From assembly GCA_023974075.1 (NCBI GenBank), contig CM043797.1:30721023-30785022 (forward strand): a DNA stretch of 64,000 bases, in the 5' to 3' direction. Of the stretch, positions 12,578 to 23,189 are shown one piece after another (within the stretch, counting starts at the first letter, position 1; each line of letters starts with the position of its first letter). The notes below the pieces were generated by a model. It was not told where the DNA came from. It saw only the letters and a list, made by a program, of their open reading frames with translations, and ran no database searches. The position numbers and the translations under genes were made by a program. Source of the stretch: Chaenocephalus aceratus. Lineage: Eukaryota; Chordata; Actinopteri; Perciformes; Channichthyidae.

Positions 12578-12950
12578 GCCGAGGCCTACTCCCACCTGTC
12601 GAGTACGGCTGTACTGAGGTGTTTTTCCTCCGGAGACGTCGCGAAGAGACGGAGCGGCTCCACCTGTTGCTGCCTGCTGCCTGCTGCCTGCGATCTGCGA
12701 TCTACGGAGGCCTGCTCCCACCTGTAGAATACGGCTGTACTGTAGAGGTTTTTACCCCGGAGTCGTCGCGGAGAGACGGAGTGATTCCACGCTTCGGGCT
12801 TGGCCTGCTTCCACCGGGCGTGTGCTGCTGTACGGAGGAGGATTTTACCACCGCTGGGGCCTGCTTTCCACCTGTCCTGGTTCTGCTGTTGCAGAGGCCT
12901 GCTTTCACCCCGGGGATACCACGGAGGGACCGAAGCGCTTCCACGCTGCT
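12578..12950 (+). repeat. Degenerate tandem repeats, about 60-130 bp period, in a LINE 5' leader
   Basis: At least three to four imperfect copies begin near 12578, 12708, 12800 and 12866. Each has a GGCCTRCTYCCACC word, then a GTACGGCTGTACTG-like or CTGCTGTACGG-like word, then CCGGAG and GTCGCGRAGAGACGGAG. The arrangement recalls promoter monomers in LINE 5' UTRs. Copy boundaries were judged by eye. Confidence 0.6.
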
Positions 12951-13096
12951 GTTTTCGCCTGTCCTTTGCTGCTGTGCTGATTTTGCTCCAGGAACATCAC
13001 GGATACTGTGTGCTGGTCTGGGAAAATGGCCCATATCGGGATTCTGCTGTGCCTGTTAACTGTTTTGGACTATGAGAAGATCTCTAGTCATTCTGA

Positions 13097-13375
13097 GAAG
13101 TCTACTGGATTAAGGTCTGTTCTGCCACCCGCAGTGGGCATCCCCTGCAAAGGTTCGGATGTGTTGCTCAAACAATTACCGGTTGCCTTGACAATGTATG
13201 TGTGTCGTTTAAGAGGAAAAGATGCCTGTTTTTTGTTTTGTTATTACTGTCAGGAAATGTACAACCTAACCCTGGTCCGCCCAGTAGTAGTAGTCAGATC
13301 GCTACTCCTGCTGATTTTAAAGCTAGGTCTGGGTTGGGTTTCATCCACTTGAATGTGCGCAGTCTGGAGGTAAAA
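13097..13375 (+). pseudogene. LINE ORF start with hydrophobic leader and 2A-like NPGP motif
   Basis: The frame is open from 13097 but has no in-frame ATG upstream of the motif. It shows a basic patch (KRKR), a hydrophobic run (LFFVLLLLS) and then GNVQPNPGP (13253-13279). A Ser-rich linker and HLNVRSL follow. 2A-like sequences of the form D(V/I)ExNPGP are known at the start of some APE-type LINEs and cause ribosome skipping between G and P. Here the first residues deviate (GNVQP rather than DVExN). A different frame (13193 ATG) overlaps but lacks the motif. The ORF is truncated by a DIRS fragment. Confidence 0.6.
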
Positions 13376-14003
13376 AGGATCACGGGAATGGGAGGCGTGG
13401 CTGCCTTATATACGATGTGCTCTCTCCGTTCGCCTATGGGCGGAGGGTGGGAGCCCTCAGCGCTGTTTTCCGAGCACACCTCCGCGGGTAAGCGTGTCAG
13501 AGTGTGCTCTGTCAGCCGCAGCCCCAACTTTCTCCACAGTTACGACCGAGGGAGAGGTGAGTGAGGCACAGCGGCTGCTAACTAGAAAACCGGTCCGAGA
13601 CAGTGAGATGGAACAGTGTTGTTGTGGGACGACAGCGCGTGTATACATCGGGGCTCCGCCCACTGTACCCATAGAGTCCAGTAGAGGGCGGTGAGAGATA
13701 TAACGAGGGGTTCCGTATGGTAACCCTTGTTATATAAACACAGGCGGAGCCCTCTACTCGGGGGCCCTGTCTGTCCTATGCTGCTCGCTGAAGAGAAGTG
13801 TAGGATGACGGGAACGGGAGGCGTGGCCGCCTTATATACGGTGGGCTTTTGCACGCATTCAGGTAGGCCCGCCCCGGGGCCGGCTACGTCTATAGAAATC
13901 TCAGTAGGTGAATGCTTGCATGATAAGGTAGTACCCATAGAGTCCAGTAGAGGGCTCCATCTGTGTTTACATCACAAGGGTTACCATACGTAACCCCTCG
14001 TTT
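13376..14003 (+). mobile_element. DIRS1-like terminal fragment (solo 3' end / internal complementary region)
   Basis: The stretch carries GTACCCATAGAGTCCAGTAG twice (13666-13685 and 13931-13950). It also has the GGGCCCTGTCT...CGCTGAAGAG block and the GGGAGGCGTGGCYGCCTTATATACG block twice. These blocks occur in the same order at 19460-19779 plus 21785-21961, the right end of the DIRS1-like element. It is therefore a second, coding-less DIRS end, inserted into the LINE at about 13375. Its left edge is approximate. Confidence 0.7.
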
Positions 14004-14530
14004 TGTCCCTAAATCTAATAATTGTATATTTTCTGGATTTCTCAAGAAAAATAATGGAAATAGGAGCTTATGGTTTGAGTGTTTTATTTGGGTGTGTCTT
14101 CTAATTCCTCGAAAATGAATCATCGGTAATATAAATTATAATTATAAGGGATAAAACGCAGATAGCAAAACAGTACAGTCATATAACCGTTGCTTAATTT
14201 CTGAGGAATTAAAAACAGACCCTGGGAAAATGAGCCAATAACAGGAACTAATGTGATATCTTACAAACTTTGCAAACTAAAATGTTCTCTTTTGTCTTGG
14301 AAATAAAACAATTGAAACCATGAATTCCTGTTTCCAGTATTTGTCTTGAGATATCCAGAATTATACAATTATTAGCTTTAGGGGACACAACAAGACATTG
14401 GAGTAACTGTCTGTATATTGTACACAACAAAAGGTGGGCATCAGTGGCGAGCCGTGACTTTTATACCTAGGCCCTCTGACACCCCCCCCCCCCCTTCCCT
14501 CGAAAATAAAGAAGAGTTATTGGTCACAGT

Positions 14531-14606
14531 GCATGTGTTCGGCGGCCTACCAGATGTGTTCGGGGTCCGTTACGCTTACCAATGACGTTACACATTGGCT
14601 GTACGG
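14531..14606. repeat. Inverted-repeat arm, left (partner at 24842-24906)
   Basis: The reverse complement of this arm (words CCGTACAGCCAAT, CGTCATTGGTAAGC, ACGGACCCCGAA) recurs at 24842-24906. The two arms enclose the Tc1 copy and everything nested in it. They are probably the remains of an older element's ends. The nearby CAGTGGCGAGCCGT at 14444 looks like a hAT terminus (another copy at 8664) but has no partner. Confidence 0.5.
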
Positions 14607-15118
14607 CAACTCAAGAGGACAGTTTACACGGGAAAATTCCGAATGTATTTAAACTCCAGACTCAACGTAAGAGCTTGAGCCTCTTCAGGGGGTGCTAACA
14701 TTTAAACATACACTTCATTCTTTACTTTGTCCGAATATTCGGCCCAAGTGGGGGGGAGGGGCGTAGTAATCAGCAGTGAACCGCTTCAACACGTGTATTT
14801 CGGTGTATTCACGACATTCATTTTGTTATTCTACAGTATTGTTGTTTTATAGTTATTTGTTAATGTAACCCAATTTGTATTCTTTGAAATTGAAATGATA
14901 TCGCATTGTGTTTGTTACTTTCGTTGCAGTTGTATATGTCTTAAGTGTAATTTGGCTTGGCTTCCTATTTATGGACATGCTTTTATTTTGAAGGAGAGGT
15001 AGCGCTGTTGACAGGAAGTTGTTGTTGCTTTGGAAACAACGTGACGGAGATTAACGGAGAAAAGTAATACCTCATTGGTATCCATGTTCCACGCAAGATC
15101 TCACCCCGTGAGGTCAAA

Positions 15119-15481
15119 ATGATCTCAAGAACGGTGAGCAAAAATCCCAGAACCACATGGGGGGACCTAGTCAATGACCTGCAGAGAGCTGGGACCAAAG
15201 TAACAAAGGCTACCATCAGTAACACACTACGCCGCCAGGGACTCAAATCCTGCAGTGCCAGATGTGTCCCCCTGCTTAAGCCAGTACATGTCCAGGCCCG
15301 TCTGAAGTTTGCTAGAGAGCATTTAGATGATCCAGAAGAGGATTGGGAAAATATCATATGGTCAGCTGAAACCATAATAGAACTTTTTGGTAAAAACTCA
15401 ACTAGACGTGTTTGGGGGAGAAATAATGCTGAGTTGCATCCAAAGAACACCATACCTACTGTGAAACATGGGGGTGGAAAC
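15119..15481 (+). pseudogene. Tc1-like transposase, N-terminal part (split gene, first catalytic Asp changed)
   Basis: The frame encodes the second half of the paired-like DNA-binding domain (TTWGDLVNDLQRAG...TISNTLRRQGL) and the start of the DDE domain. The block that normally reads WSDET reads WSAET here, so the first catalytic aspartate is Ala. The frame ends at KHGGGN, exactly where an 8.2-kb hAT element is inserted (target GTGGAAAC at 15474-15481). It continues in the same frame at 23651. The left terminal repeat of the Tc1 element is missing, so the 5' end is truncated near 15060. Confidence 0.85.
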
Positions 15482-15659
15482 CAGTAGCATAGGCAGAAAT
15501 GTACTTTAGGGTGGGCCTGTAAAAAATAGGGTGGGCCAGATTTTTCTTCTGCGTATCAGAAGCTAACAACAATCCTCGCCGGTACCGGTGGCAGATTACT
15601 TTTAGCATACTTTTGGAATACTTTATTTCTCCATAACAGATGGGTATGTTTTGGTGAAC

Positions 15660-15897
15660 AGGAGACACATATTTTACTGTTTTAATGGCTTATCAAGAGC
15701 ACAAGCACAACATCTTGGTGTCATTCTCGACAGCTCTCTCATCTGCACCCCACATAAAAAACATCACCCGGATTGCATTCTTTGTACTGTCTTAAAACCT
15801 TTCCTTAGAATAATTATGAATTGTAAGGTGTCCTTGGGTGCTTTGAAAGGTGCCCCTAAATAGAATGAATTATCATTATTATTTATTATTATTATCT
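15660..15897 (+). mobile_element. LINE 3' fragment with (ATT)n tail
   Basis: Residues HLGVILDSSL, a conserved block after the RT thumb of CR1/L2-like LINEs, are followed by a typical fish LINE tail. The tail has AAGGTGTCCTTGGGTGCTTTG, then AAAGGTGCCCCTAAATAGAA, and a TTATTATT repeat end at about 15897. Most of the RT is deleted. Confidence 0.6.
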
Positions 15898-16171
15898 GAA
15901 ACGATGAAATAACTTTAAAAACTTTTTCCAGTCACTTGCCCCATGCATTCAGCAGGCCATTCACTTTGATTTGATCCCGTTATAAATGTCATCATTTCGA
16001 CAATAAATAAATGCTACATAAACGTTATCTTGCACATTTTATCCAACCATCTCCGTTTCTAACTTTCAATATATTTTAAAAGAGATCTCTCTCTCTCTCT
16101 CATCTGCGTGCGGGGGCGGGGCCTCTGCATCTCTCTCGCACACAGACACGCTGTGCAGTGTGCACACAGTT

Positions 16172-16348
16172 ATATTTCACACAGGCTCCGCCCTCTACTG
16201 GACTCTATGGGTACTACTCTCTATCATGCTGTGCATGCTTTCACCTACTGAGTTTACGTAAACGTAGCCGGCCAATCGGGGCGAGCCTACCTGAATGCGC
16301 GCGCAGGCCACAGTATATAAAAGCGGCTACACCCGCCGCCCACTATCC
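16172..16348 (+). repeat. DIRS1-like left inverted terminal repeat
   Basis: About 177 bp pair with the reverse complement of 21785-21961, including ACAGGCTCCGCCCTCTACTG and CCGCCGCCCACTATCC. Mismatches are few. A TATATAA box lies within it (about 16314). Confidence 0.85.
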
Positions 16349-16416
16349 TTTTTCTATTCAGACGAGCTGACAACCGAAGAGTTAAACGAACGAAGATTAG
16401 AAGATTAGAAGGAAAA

Positions 16417-17235
16417 ATGGACTCACCATTACTGGAACCTCGGCCATGCACCTGCCCTGGTTTGATCGCGGGCGCCGGTCTCCACCACCTCTGCTTAGAG
16501 TGTTTGGGGGACCAGGATATGGCCGAGGCGGTGCCATTCACGTCGCCATTCCAGTGGGACGGATGGCTCCGTTTGCCGTTGTCGGGCACTTCCGGGTCCG
16601 GTCCATGGAGGTCCACCGTCCTAGGTGAGGGTTACCATGGCGGCGTAGCTGCTCCCAGCGGGCAGCAGGCTGGGCAGGGAGCTGAAAACAGCTCTGCCAC
16701 GCTACCGTGTGACAAGGCGACTGGTGCGTGCCGTGGTGTGTTCAGGGACCTCAGTGAAAAATCGGCCGTTTTGTTCTCTGAGTGGAAACTGCATTCTAGA
16801 AAAACTGCCCTTTCTGTGTCAGCCCCCCATGGGTCAAACTTTCTTTTTATGGAGGGTTTGACGGCGGAGTGGGCCACCAGAGAGTACCACAGCCTCATAG
16901 CTGCGGCTCCGCAGCTGATTGCACATCCCCTAACACAATGTTATGGGGAATGGAAAATCAGTGGTGTATTAACAGGGCGGACGGACAGGACACTGAGACT
17001 GGGTTATTCACTCCAGTTTTGCAGCATCCCTCCTCCGTTCAGAGGCATGAGAGAGGCAAATCTGTCATCCCAGGAGGAGATAGGTTTACTCTCGGCATGT
17101 GCACTCTCAAGTCAGAGAGAAGGGGCACTATTCCCTGTACTTCCTGGTTCCCAAGAAGACAGGAGAATTCAGGCCCATTCTGGATCTTCAAATGCCTGCA
17201 CCAGCACATTGCATGCAAGAAGTTCCATATATTAA
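16417..17235 (+). pseudogene. DIRS1-like gag start fused to RT N-terminus by internal deletion
   Basis: The frame begins MDSPLLEPRPCTCPGLIAGA with a Cys/His-rich block (CTC...HHLCLECLGDQ) seen at the start of fish DIRS gag. After about residue 85 it changes to sequence resembling the N-terminus of the DIRS pol ORF (TLRLGYSLQF). Most of gag is therefore missing and two ORFs appear joined by a deletion. The start at 16417 follows the left inverted repeat and a short leader. Not functional. Confidence 0.65.
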
Positions 17236-17972
17236 CTATGAAACAGTTACTGGGACTGGTGCAACCAGGCGATTGGCCACCCTGACAGAAAGCAGACAGG
17301 CATCCCTGCAGGCTGTGTCAGGGGGCGACGGTGACAGCTTTGATCATCATGCAGACTTTGGGTCTCATGACGGCTGCTCACTCCGTAGTGCCACTCGGAC
17401 TTCTGCATGCACGTCGCATACAGAGGCTTACCGGCCTTCGTTTAGATCTCAAGACACAAACGACGTCTGGTGAACATCCCCCCCTCAGTAGAGAGCAACC
17501 TCCGATTCTGGGGGTCCCCATATCTGCGGAGGGGAGCTCCACTGGGGCAAGTGACCTCCTATATCACAGTCTTTACAGATGCTTCAGTGACAGGATGGGG
17601 GGGGGGACGTGCCTAGAGAGAGCTTTAGGTGGTTGCTGGCCTCTGACAGAGGCTCGGCACAGCAACCTCCTGGAGCTGCAAGCAGTGATGCTGGTCCTAC
17701 ATCACTTCAAACCCTTAATACAGGGCAAACATGAGCTAGTGAGGAGCGACAACCGCACCACAGTGGCGTACATCAACAGGCAAGGCGGAGTCCGCTCAAT
17801 AGCCTTGTTGACCGCGGCAGAGAACCTGTGGTTGTGGGTTTCACAGATTGTGTTGTCTCTAAGGGCCCTGCACATCCCGGGACGGGAGAACGGGGGGGCC
17901 GACCTCATGTCAAGAGGCGGACCCCTGCCAGACGAGTGGAGGCTTCACCCGGAGGTGGTGAAGCAGTTCTAG
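17099..17972 (+). pseudogene. DIRS1-like RT fragment and RNase H
   Basis: Around 17115-17185 the translation shows LYFLVPKKTGEFRPILDLQ, the first RT block of DIRS elements. The catalytic palm with its DD residues is missing. In another frame (17331-17972) the sequence continues with PLGLLHARRIQRL, TDASVTGWGG (broken by an eight-G run near 17599) and the RNase H core SNLLELQAVMLVLHHF, SDNRTTVAYINRQGG. A downstream DLFANWRNSHCALWFS-like block is near 18000. Two or more frameshifts and a deletion are evident. Confidence 0.75.
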
Positions 17973-18349
17973 ACTCAGTTCGGGAGAGCAGAGGTGGACC
18001 TGTTCGCCAATTGGCGCAACAGCCACTGTGCCCTGTGGTTCTCCCTGGCCCGGTGGGACAATCCGCCCTTGGGGGTGGACGCATTTGCACACGAGCCATG
18101 GCCAAGGAAGCTGCTTTACGCCTTTCCACCGCTGCACCTTATCCCCCCCCCCCCTTCTGGATAGGGTGAGGCGGGAGCAGCTGTCATCCTAGTGGCCCCA
18201 GATCGCCGCCTGGCGCTGTGGTACACGGGGGTAACACAGATGATGGTGGACCAGCCCTGGGCTATTCCTCAGGTCTGGGGAGTGCTGTCTCAGGAAGCAG
18301 GGACAATAGGGGCGTTACCCACTCTGGGCCAACCTCTCCAGGCTTGGCT

Positions 18350-19341
18350 CCTGAGAGGGACAGGCTGAGACAGGTGGGGCTGTCTGACAACGTTATTCAG
18401 ACTATCCAAGCAGCAGGAGCAGAATCCACCACAGCCTGTTACAGGCCAAAGTGGGCGGGATTCCGGCGATGGTGAGAAGGAAGGAGTCTAGAGCCTCTGT
18501 CATGCACGCTGGGCTCTATTCTTACCTACTTACAGATACTGGTGGACAGGGGGCTGGCTCATTCCACAATTAAGGTGTATGCAGCAGCCATTTCGTCCTG
18601 CCATGAGGGATTTGGAGGCAGGTCAGCCTTCAGTCAGCTGCCTATGTCGCGGTTTTTGCAGGGGGTCAGGAGGCAGCGCCCAGTAGTGCACGCCTCCGCC
18701 CTACAGTGGGACCTGCCGTTGGTGCTCGAGGCTCTGGTCACAGAACCATTTGAGCCCCTGGAGCTCTCCTCCCTGAAAGCACTGTCATGGAAGACAGCAT
18801 TGCTACTTGCCTTGACTTCGGCCAAAAGAGTGTCCGAGCTGACCGCTCTGTCGGTGCACCCAAGCTGCCTTTTGATCCGGGGTGACCGTAGCGGGGCGAC
18901 ACTCAGACCGAACCCCTCCTTTACTCCTAAGAGCCTAAGGAGTTCGTTCATATTGAGGCGAGGGAGGCTAAATTGCACCTTCTCTGCCCAGTGCGTGCGC
19001 TAGCATGTTATGTAGAGCGCACGGCTGCCATTAGACGCACTGAACAGCTGTTTGTGTGCTTTGGGGATGGTGTGGCTAGAAAAGCTCTCTCCAAGAAGCG
19101 GCTAACAGGATGGCTATGCGGGTGCATTACACATGCCTATGGACGGGCACTGGGGTCCGTGCGCATTCTACACAGGCTGTGTCAAACAGCCTTATTCAGT
19201 AGCGTGAGTGTAGAAGATATATGCACATTGGCGTCTTGGTCTACGCCAGGCTCCTTCAATCAGCCCCATACAGGGCTGGAGGCTGGCTGGGAGAGCCTTC
19301 CTCACTATTGTCCATGCCCACTCTACACGGAGCGTGTGTGA
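18350..19341 (+). pseudogene. DIRS1-like tyrosine recombinase, frameshifted
   Basis: The frame 18542-19003 reads HSTIKVYAAAISSCHEGF, then FLQGVRRQRP and SLKALSWKTALLLALTSAKRVSEL. The SAKRVSEL block carries the first catalytic arginine of the tyrosine-recombinase fold. The domain continues in another frame (18973-19341) with LHLLCPVRALACYVERT-like sequence and a C-terminal SWSTPGSFNQPHTG block. At least one frameshift near 18975 separates the two halves. Confidence 0.75.
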
Positions 19342-19779
19342 GTTTGGGGGACGTGGTGCACTTATGTTTTCCCATGCTCCTGAGGGACCTGGGGAACATG
19401 GTGCGCGGTAGGCTCCAGACGGAGTCTCCGCACAGATCTTTTCCATGCACACTATACACGAGGTAAGCGTGTGTGAGTGTGCCTTATCCAAATTGCGGCC
19501 CCAACTTCTCTACGGTTACAACCGGATGAGAGGAAGTGGGGATGCAGTGGATGTTAGCCAAAAGCCGGTCAGGGACGGTGTGGTGGGTCGATGTTGTTGG
19601 ATGACAGGGCGTGTATACATCGGGGCTCCGCCCACTGTACCCATAGAGTCCAGTAGAGGGCGGAGCCTGTGTGAAATATAACAGGGGTTACGTATTGTAT
19701 CCCTAGGTATATAAGCACAGGCGGAGCCCTCTACCTGGGGGCCCTGTCTTTCCTAGTCCGCTCGCTGAAGAGTGTATAG

Positions 19780-21776
19780 CAGGGGTCGGCAACAGGCGGT
19801 CCGGATCCGGACCCAGACGCCGACCTATACGGACCCGGAGCTATAATCAATACATTAATAGGGGATTTTTCGGCACCTCCCGCTTTTTTAACGCTGATTT
19901 GGATGACTTGTGTAATTCGTGGAGAACCGAAGAGGGGGGGCGTTTTGGGGGTCGGGGGGGGGAGTCCGTCCGTCCGTCAGTCTGACTGACGGACAACTTC
20001 TCACTTCAAAAAAGAAGAAGAAATCTAGACCGCAAAAATAATTAAACAAGCGAGTACCTGTTTTTCCTGGCCAATGACAGGTTCCTTGAACACAACACGA
20101 GCGTGTCTTCGTGGTATATGTCTCGTCTGAAAGGAGTGCTGACAGAGAGCACCGGAACGCCACTCCAGCCCTTAACATATTGCAATACCCATAAGGAGCC
20201 GTACACATGCCGCAGTGTTTGCGTGGCTGTGTCTTTAGTTGTAAGCACAGTGACGATCTGTTGTTATTAGCATCTGGTTAGCTAGCTATGCTAACGAATT
20301 TAAAGCGCTTTTCTACAACCAGGTGGAAGAGAGCTCTCTCCTGAGAGGCTCAAATAACGTCAGCTCAGTGAGGTTAAGGCACACCTTGATATGATCAATA
20401 TAGTTATTAATGAGACTAAATGAAAAACAGGTATAAAATACTATATGACAGTAACAAAAAAGTTGTTAAAAATATCCAAAGGGAAAAATATGCTTACAGT
20501 TCTGTTTCATATGGGTGTTGAGAGATGTATCCATAGATCTCTTAATGTTGCTCTCAAAGTGTTGATTGATGCTTTTAACTTCAATATTTAAAAACAAATC
20601 TTCCCGGGGGAGCATGCCCCCGGACCCCCCTAGTGGAGGTTAGGTCCCCCCCCACTTAAATTATGTTCACATGGATAGGATACTAAATACATTTGCACAC
20701 ATCTTGTGTCCATATCTTTCTGTTTTGGTGGTCACGCCACACCGTGCACATGCATGCATACGTGAGTCATGGTGAGATATCTGGATTAAGAGGTTGCTTT
20801 TTCTTTGCACAGCATGAAAGAAAGGCCAAATTAATGGGCTGTGATTTTAGTTTTTTTAAGCAGAGGTTGAGTTCAATAATTTGTACGACCCTCGGAGGAT
20901 GTTGTAAAAATTGAAAGGAAAAAGGCCCCCACCCCTGCTGTAAATAATAATAAAAACCCTTTATTTGTAACTTAACATCTCTGTCTCCTATTGATCTGAG
21001 TACATTATAAAGAATAGCAGTTAATTGAAGCATTATAGCACAGGCCTTTGTCAGATTGTATATTACGCTGTTTTTTTTCTGCTTCGAATTGTTCTCTCTT
21101 TTTTCACCATACCTGTGTTTGCATCACTGTAACCAATGAGCACCTGCATGTGTGTGAGAATGGCCCTGACACCATTTCAGCCCAGATTTACAAACTCCTG
21201 GCAGGACAAGCTCCAGCTCAATTCTCGCACTGAACAGAACAAAGTGAGAGAGGGACTGCAATATAAGAGGGAAATAAAGAGAAACTTTAAAACTGTTAAA
21301 TTGTTATGATGTGTAAAGACTGATGTTGTTCTATAATCGTCTGAAACTGTTAAGTCATGATGTGAAACGGCTAACAAAGAAAAAAGGGACACTCAAGCTG
21401 CTGCTACACTTTATTTTATTTATCTAAAATTAAGCACTTTTAAGATGCACATATTTTCAAAAGCTATTTTATTTATTTTCTCTATTTTATTTGTAAATGC
21501 AGCCCGAGAGGAACATTACACATATCCACAGTATGTACTGTATATCTGTATAGTTCAATGTTCATTGACAATAAATATTGTTGTTTTTGAATTGTACTTT
21601 CTTTATTTGATTGGCAGTCAGTTGTTGATTACATGCAGGCGTTGATAAAGCTACAGGTCACTTCAATATATATCACACTAATTCATGAAGCAAGTTAGAC
21701 ATTTTGATGTTCCGGACCTTTGCATGGGGAGATTTTCTCTAACTGGACCTCGTTGAATTTTAGTTGAAGACCCCTG
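19780..21776. mobile_element. hAT-like element (8-bp TSD GTGTATAG) inside the DIRS element
   Basis: The termini are CAGGGGTCGGCAAC and GTTGAAGACCCCTG, flanked by GTGTATAG at 19772-19779 and 21777-21784. Interior 19990-20938 is the reverse complement of much of the hAT at 31951-32937, including an internal hAT-like end (GGCCCCCACCCCTG at 20924-20936). It contains no long transposase frame. Confidence 0.85.
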
Positions 21777-21784
21777 GTGTATAG

Positions 21785-21961
21785 GATAGTGGGCGGCGGG
21801 TGTAGCAGCCTTTATATACTGTGGGCCTGCGCGCGCATTCAGGTAGGCTCGCCCCGATTGGCCGGCTACGTTTATGTAAACTCAGTAGGTGAAAGCACGC
21901 ACAGCATGATAGAGAGTAGTACCCATAGAGCCCAGTAGAGGGCGGAGCCTGTGTGAAATAT
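21785..21961 (-). repeat. DIRS1-like right inverted terminal repeat (separated by a hAT)
   Basis: Reverse-complement partner of 16172-16348. It directly follows the second GTGTATAG target duplication of the hAT at 19780-21776, showing that the hAT inserted between the internal complementary region and this repeat. Confidence 0.85.
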
Positions 21962-23189
21962 GCCTAGGGTTATAATACTTAACCCCCTGTTCTGCCGGTA
22001 ATGAATATTACATTTTGTGAGGAAACTTTTCCACCAATAATTCCAATAAGTATTCCAAAATGTATTCATGTGGAATCATGTTGTGCACTGTCCGTGCTGA
22101 GTGTGCTGACTTTTCGTACAATGTCCCACTGTCTGGCTGCCTGCATAAAGTCAAGTGCTCGGCGCAGTTGTGGCGAAATATCGCTCCTCTGTTTTCATTT
22201 AAACAGCTCCTTATATCCGTTAGCGCAGCTAGCTAGCACCAGATGCTAACAACAACAATGCACGTAAGGTCTCTCTCTCGCTCGCTCGGGCCACACATAC
22301 ACACACCCTCCCGGTCCTCCAGGTGGCAAGTCGGTGCCTGCCGGTGAGCGTGGAAGTGTGGTCTGCCACAAGCGGGAGACAGGAGCGGGGCTGTCAGCAT
22401 CAGCTTGTAGATGGTATTTTAAACTCGATGCGCTCTGAAACTACGGGGCGGCCAAGGAAAAAAAATACACATGCGTTAATCGCGTTAAAATAATTAGTGG
22501 CGTAAATCTTTTTTTATTATCGGTTATCGGTATCGGTCTTGAGAAGCAGGAAGTTATCGGTATCGGTTTCAAAAACCCAATATCGTGAATCCCTAAATAT
22601 TATACATGTTAACCCCGTTTGCAGGTGTTTGTGTGCTTGGTAGCTTAGCTTGTCACTTATTAGCCAGCTAAGGACGTAACCCTTTATGCATACATATACA
22701 TTTTAGTTTATGATTTAGCCTTGGGTAAGACTTTTATAGTCTATGGCTATGACGCCCATAATGCTAAACGGGAGAAAATGTTGATAGGGGACCCAATTAT
22801 CCCAGTGGTGGCCGCCGGAGCTAACGGAGCCGCAGGGCTCCGTTAGGTCCGGGCGGTGGAGTCCGTCGTTATAACTGGAGATCAAGGAATGCAGCGAAAC
22901 GCAGACTTGGTTCGCCTGCTGTAGTATTAGCTAAATAAATTATGTTGAACAAGGCTTATTAAGCTGAACATCGCCACAATTTTTCTGCTATGTATCGGTA
23001 CTTCTTTTCTTAACGTGTGAATGACAAGCATTAAGAATAACAACATATAGCTAATTCTCTTGCAGATTGTCTCATTTGATTATGAATGTAACGTTTATAT
23101 AGGGGAACTACACTGTTAGCAGTAACTTGGGATGCATGTATTTCATGTTCGCTTAGCTTCTTAGCTTGAGCTAGCTCTGTTTACTTCCA

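Larger units (their letters stand above)
12400..13375 (+). mobile_element. 5' end of a CR1/L2-like LINE (GC-rich leader, repeats, start of endonuclease ORF)
   Basis: A GC-rich block with degenerate tandem repeats (12578-12950) leads into a frame open from 13097. Near 13350 that frame contains GFIHLNVRSL, the usual start of the apurinic endonuclease domain of fish LINEs. The element is cut abruptly at about 13375, where DIRS-type terminal sequence begins. The downstream endonuclease and RT are not found next to it, so this is an interrupted or truncated copy. Confidence 0.7.
16172..21961 (+). mobile_element. DIRS1-like tyrosine-recombinase retrotransposon (interrupted, decayed)
   Basis: The ends are long inverted repeats: 16172-16348 matches the reverse complement of 21785-21961 almost base for base. 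Between them lie, in order, a gag-like frame, reverse transcriptase fragments, RNase H, and a tyrosine recombinase. An internal complementary region (19623-19779) repeats the terminal words. This order and the split inverted ends are diagnostic of DIRS elements. A hAT (19780-21776) interrupts the right end. RT core and several frames are broken, so the copy is dead. Confidence 0.85.

Noticed and set aside
22480..22600. TATCGGTATCGG arms of a ZBED-type hAT
   Set aside because: Only one end visible, with no partner in the window; too little to delimit an element.
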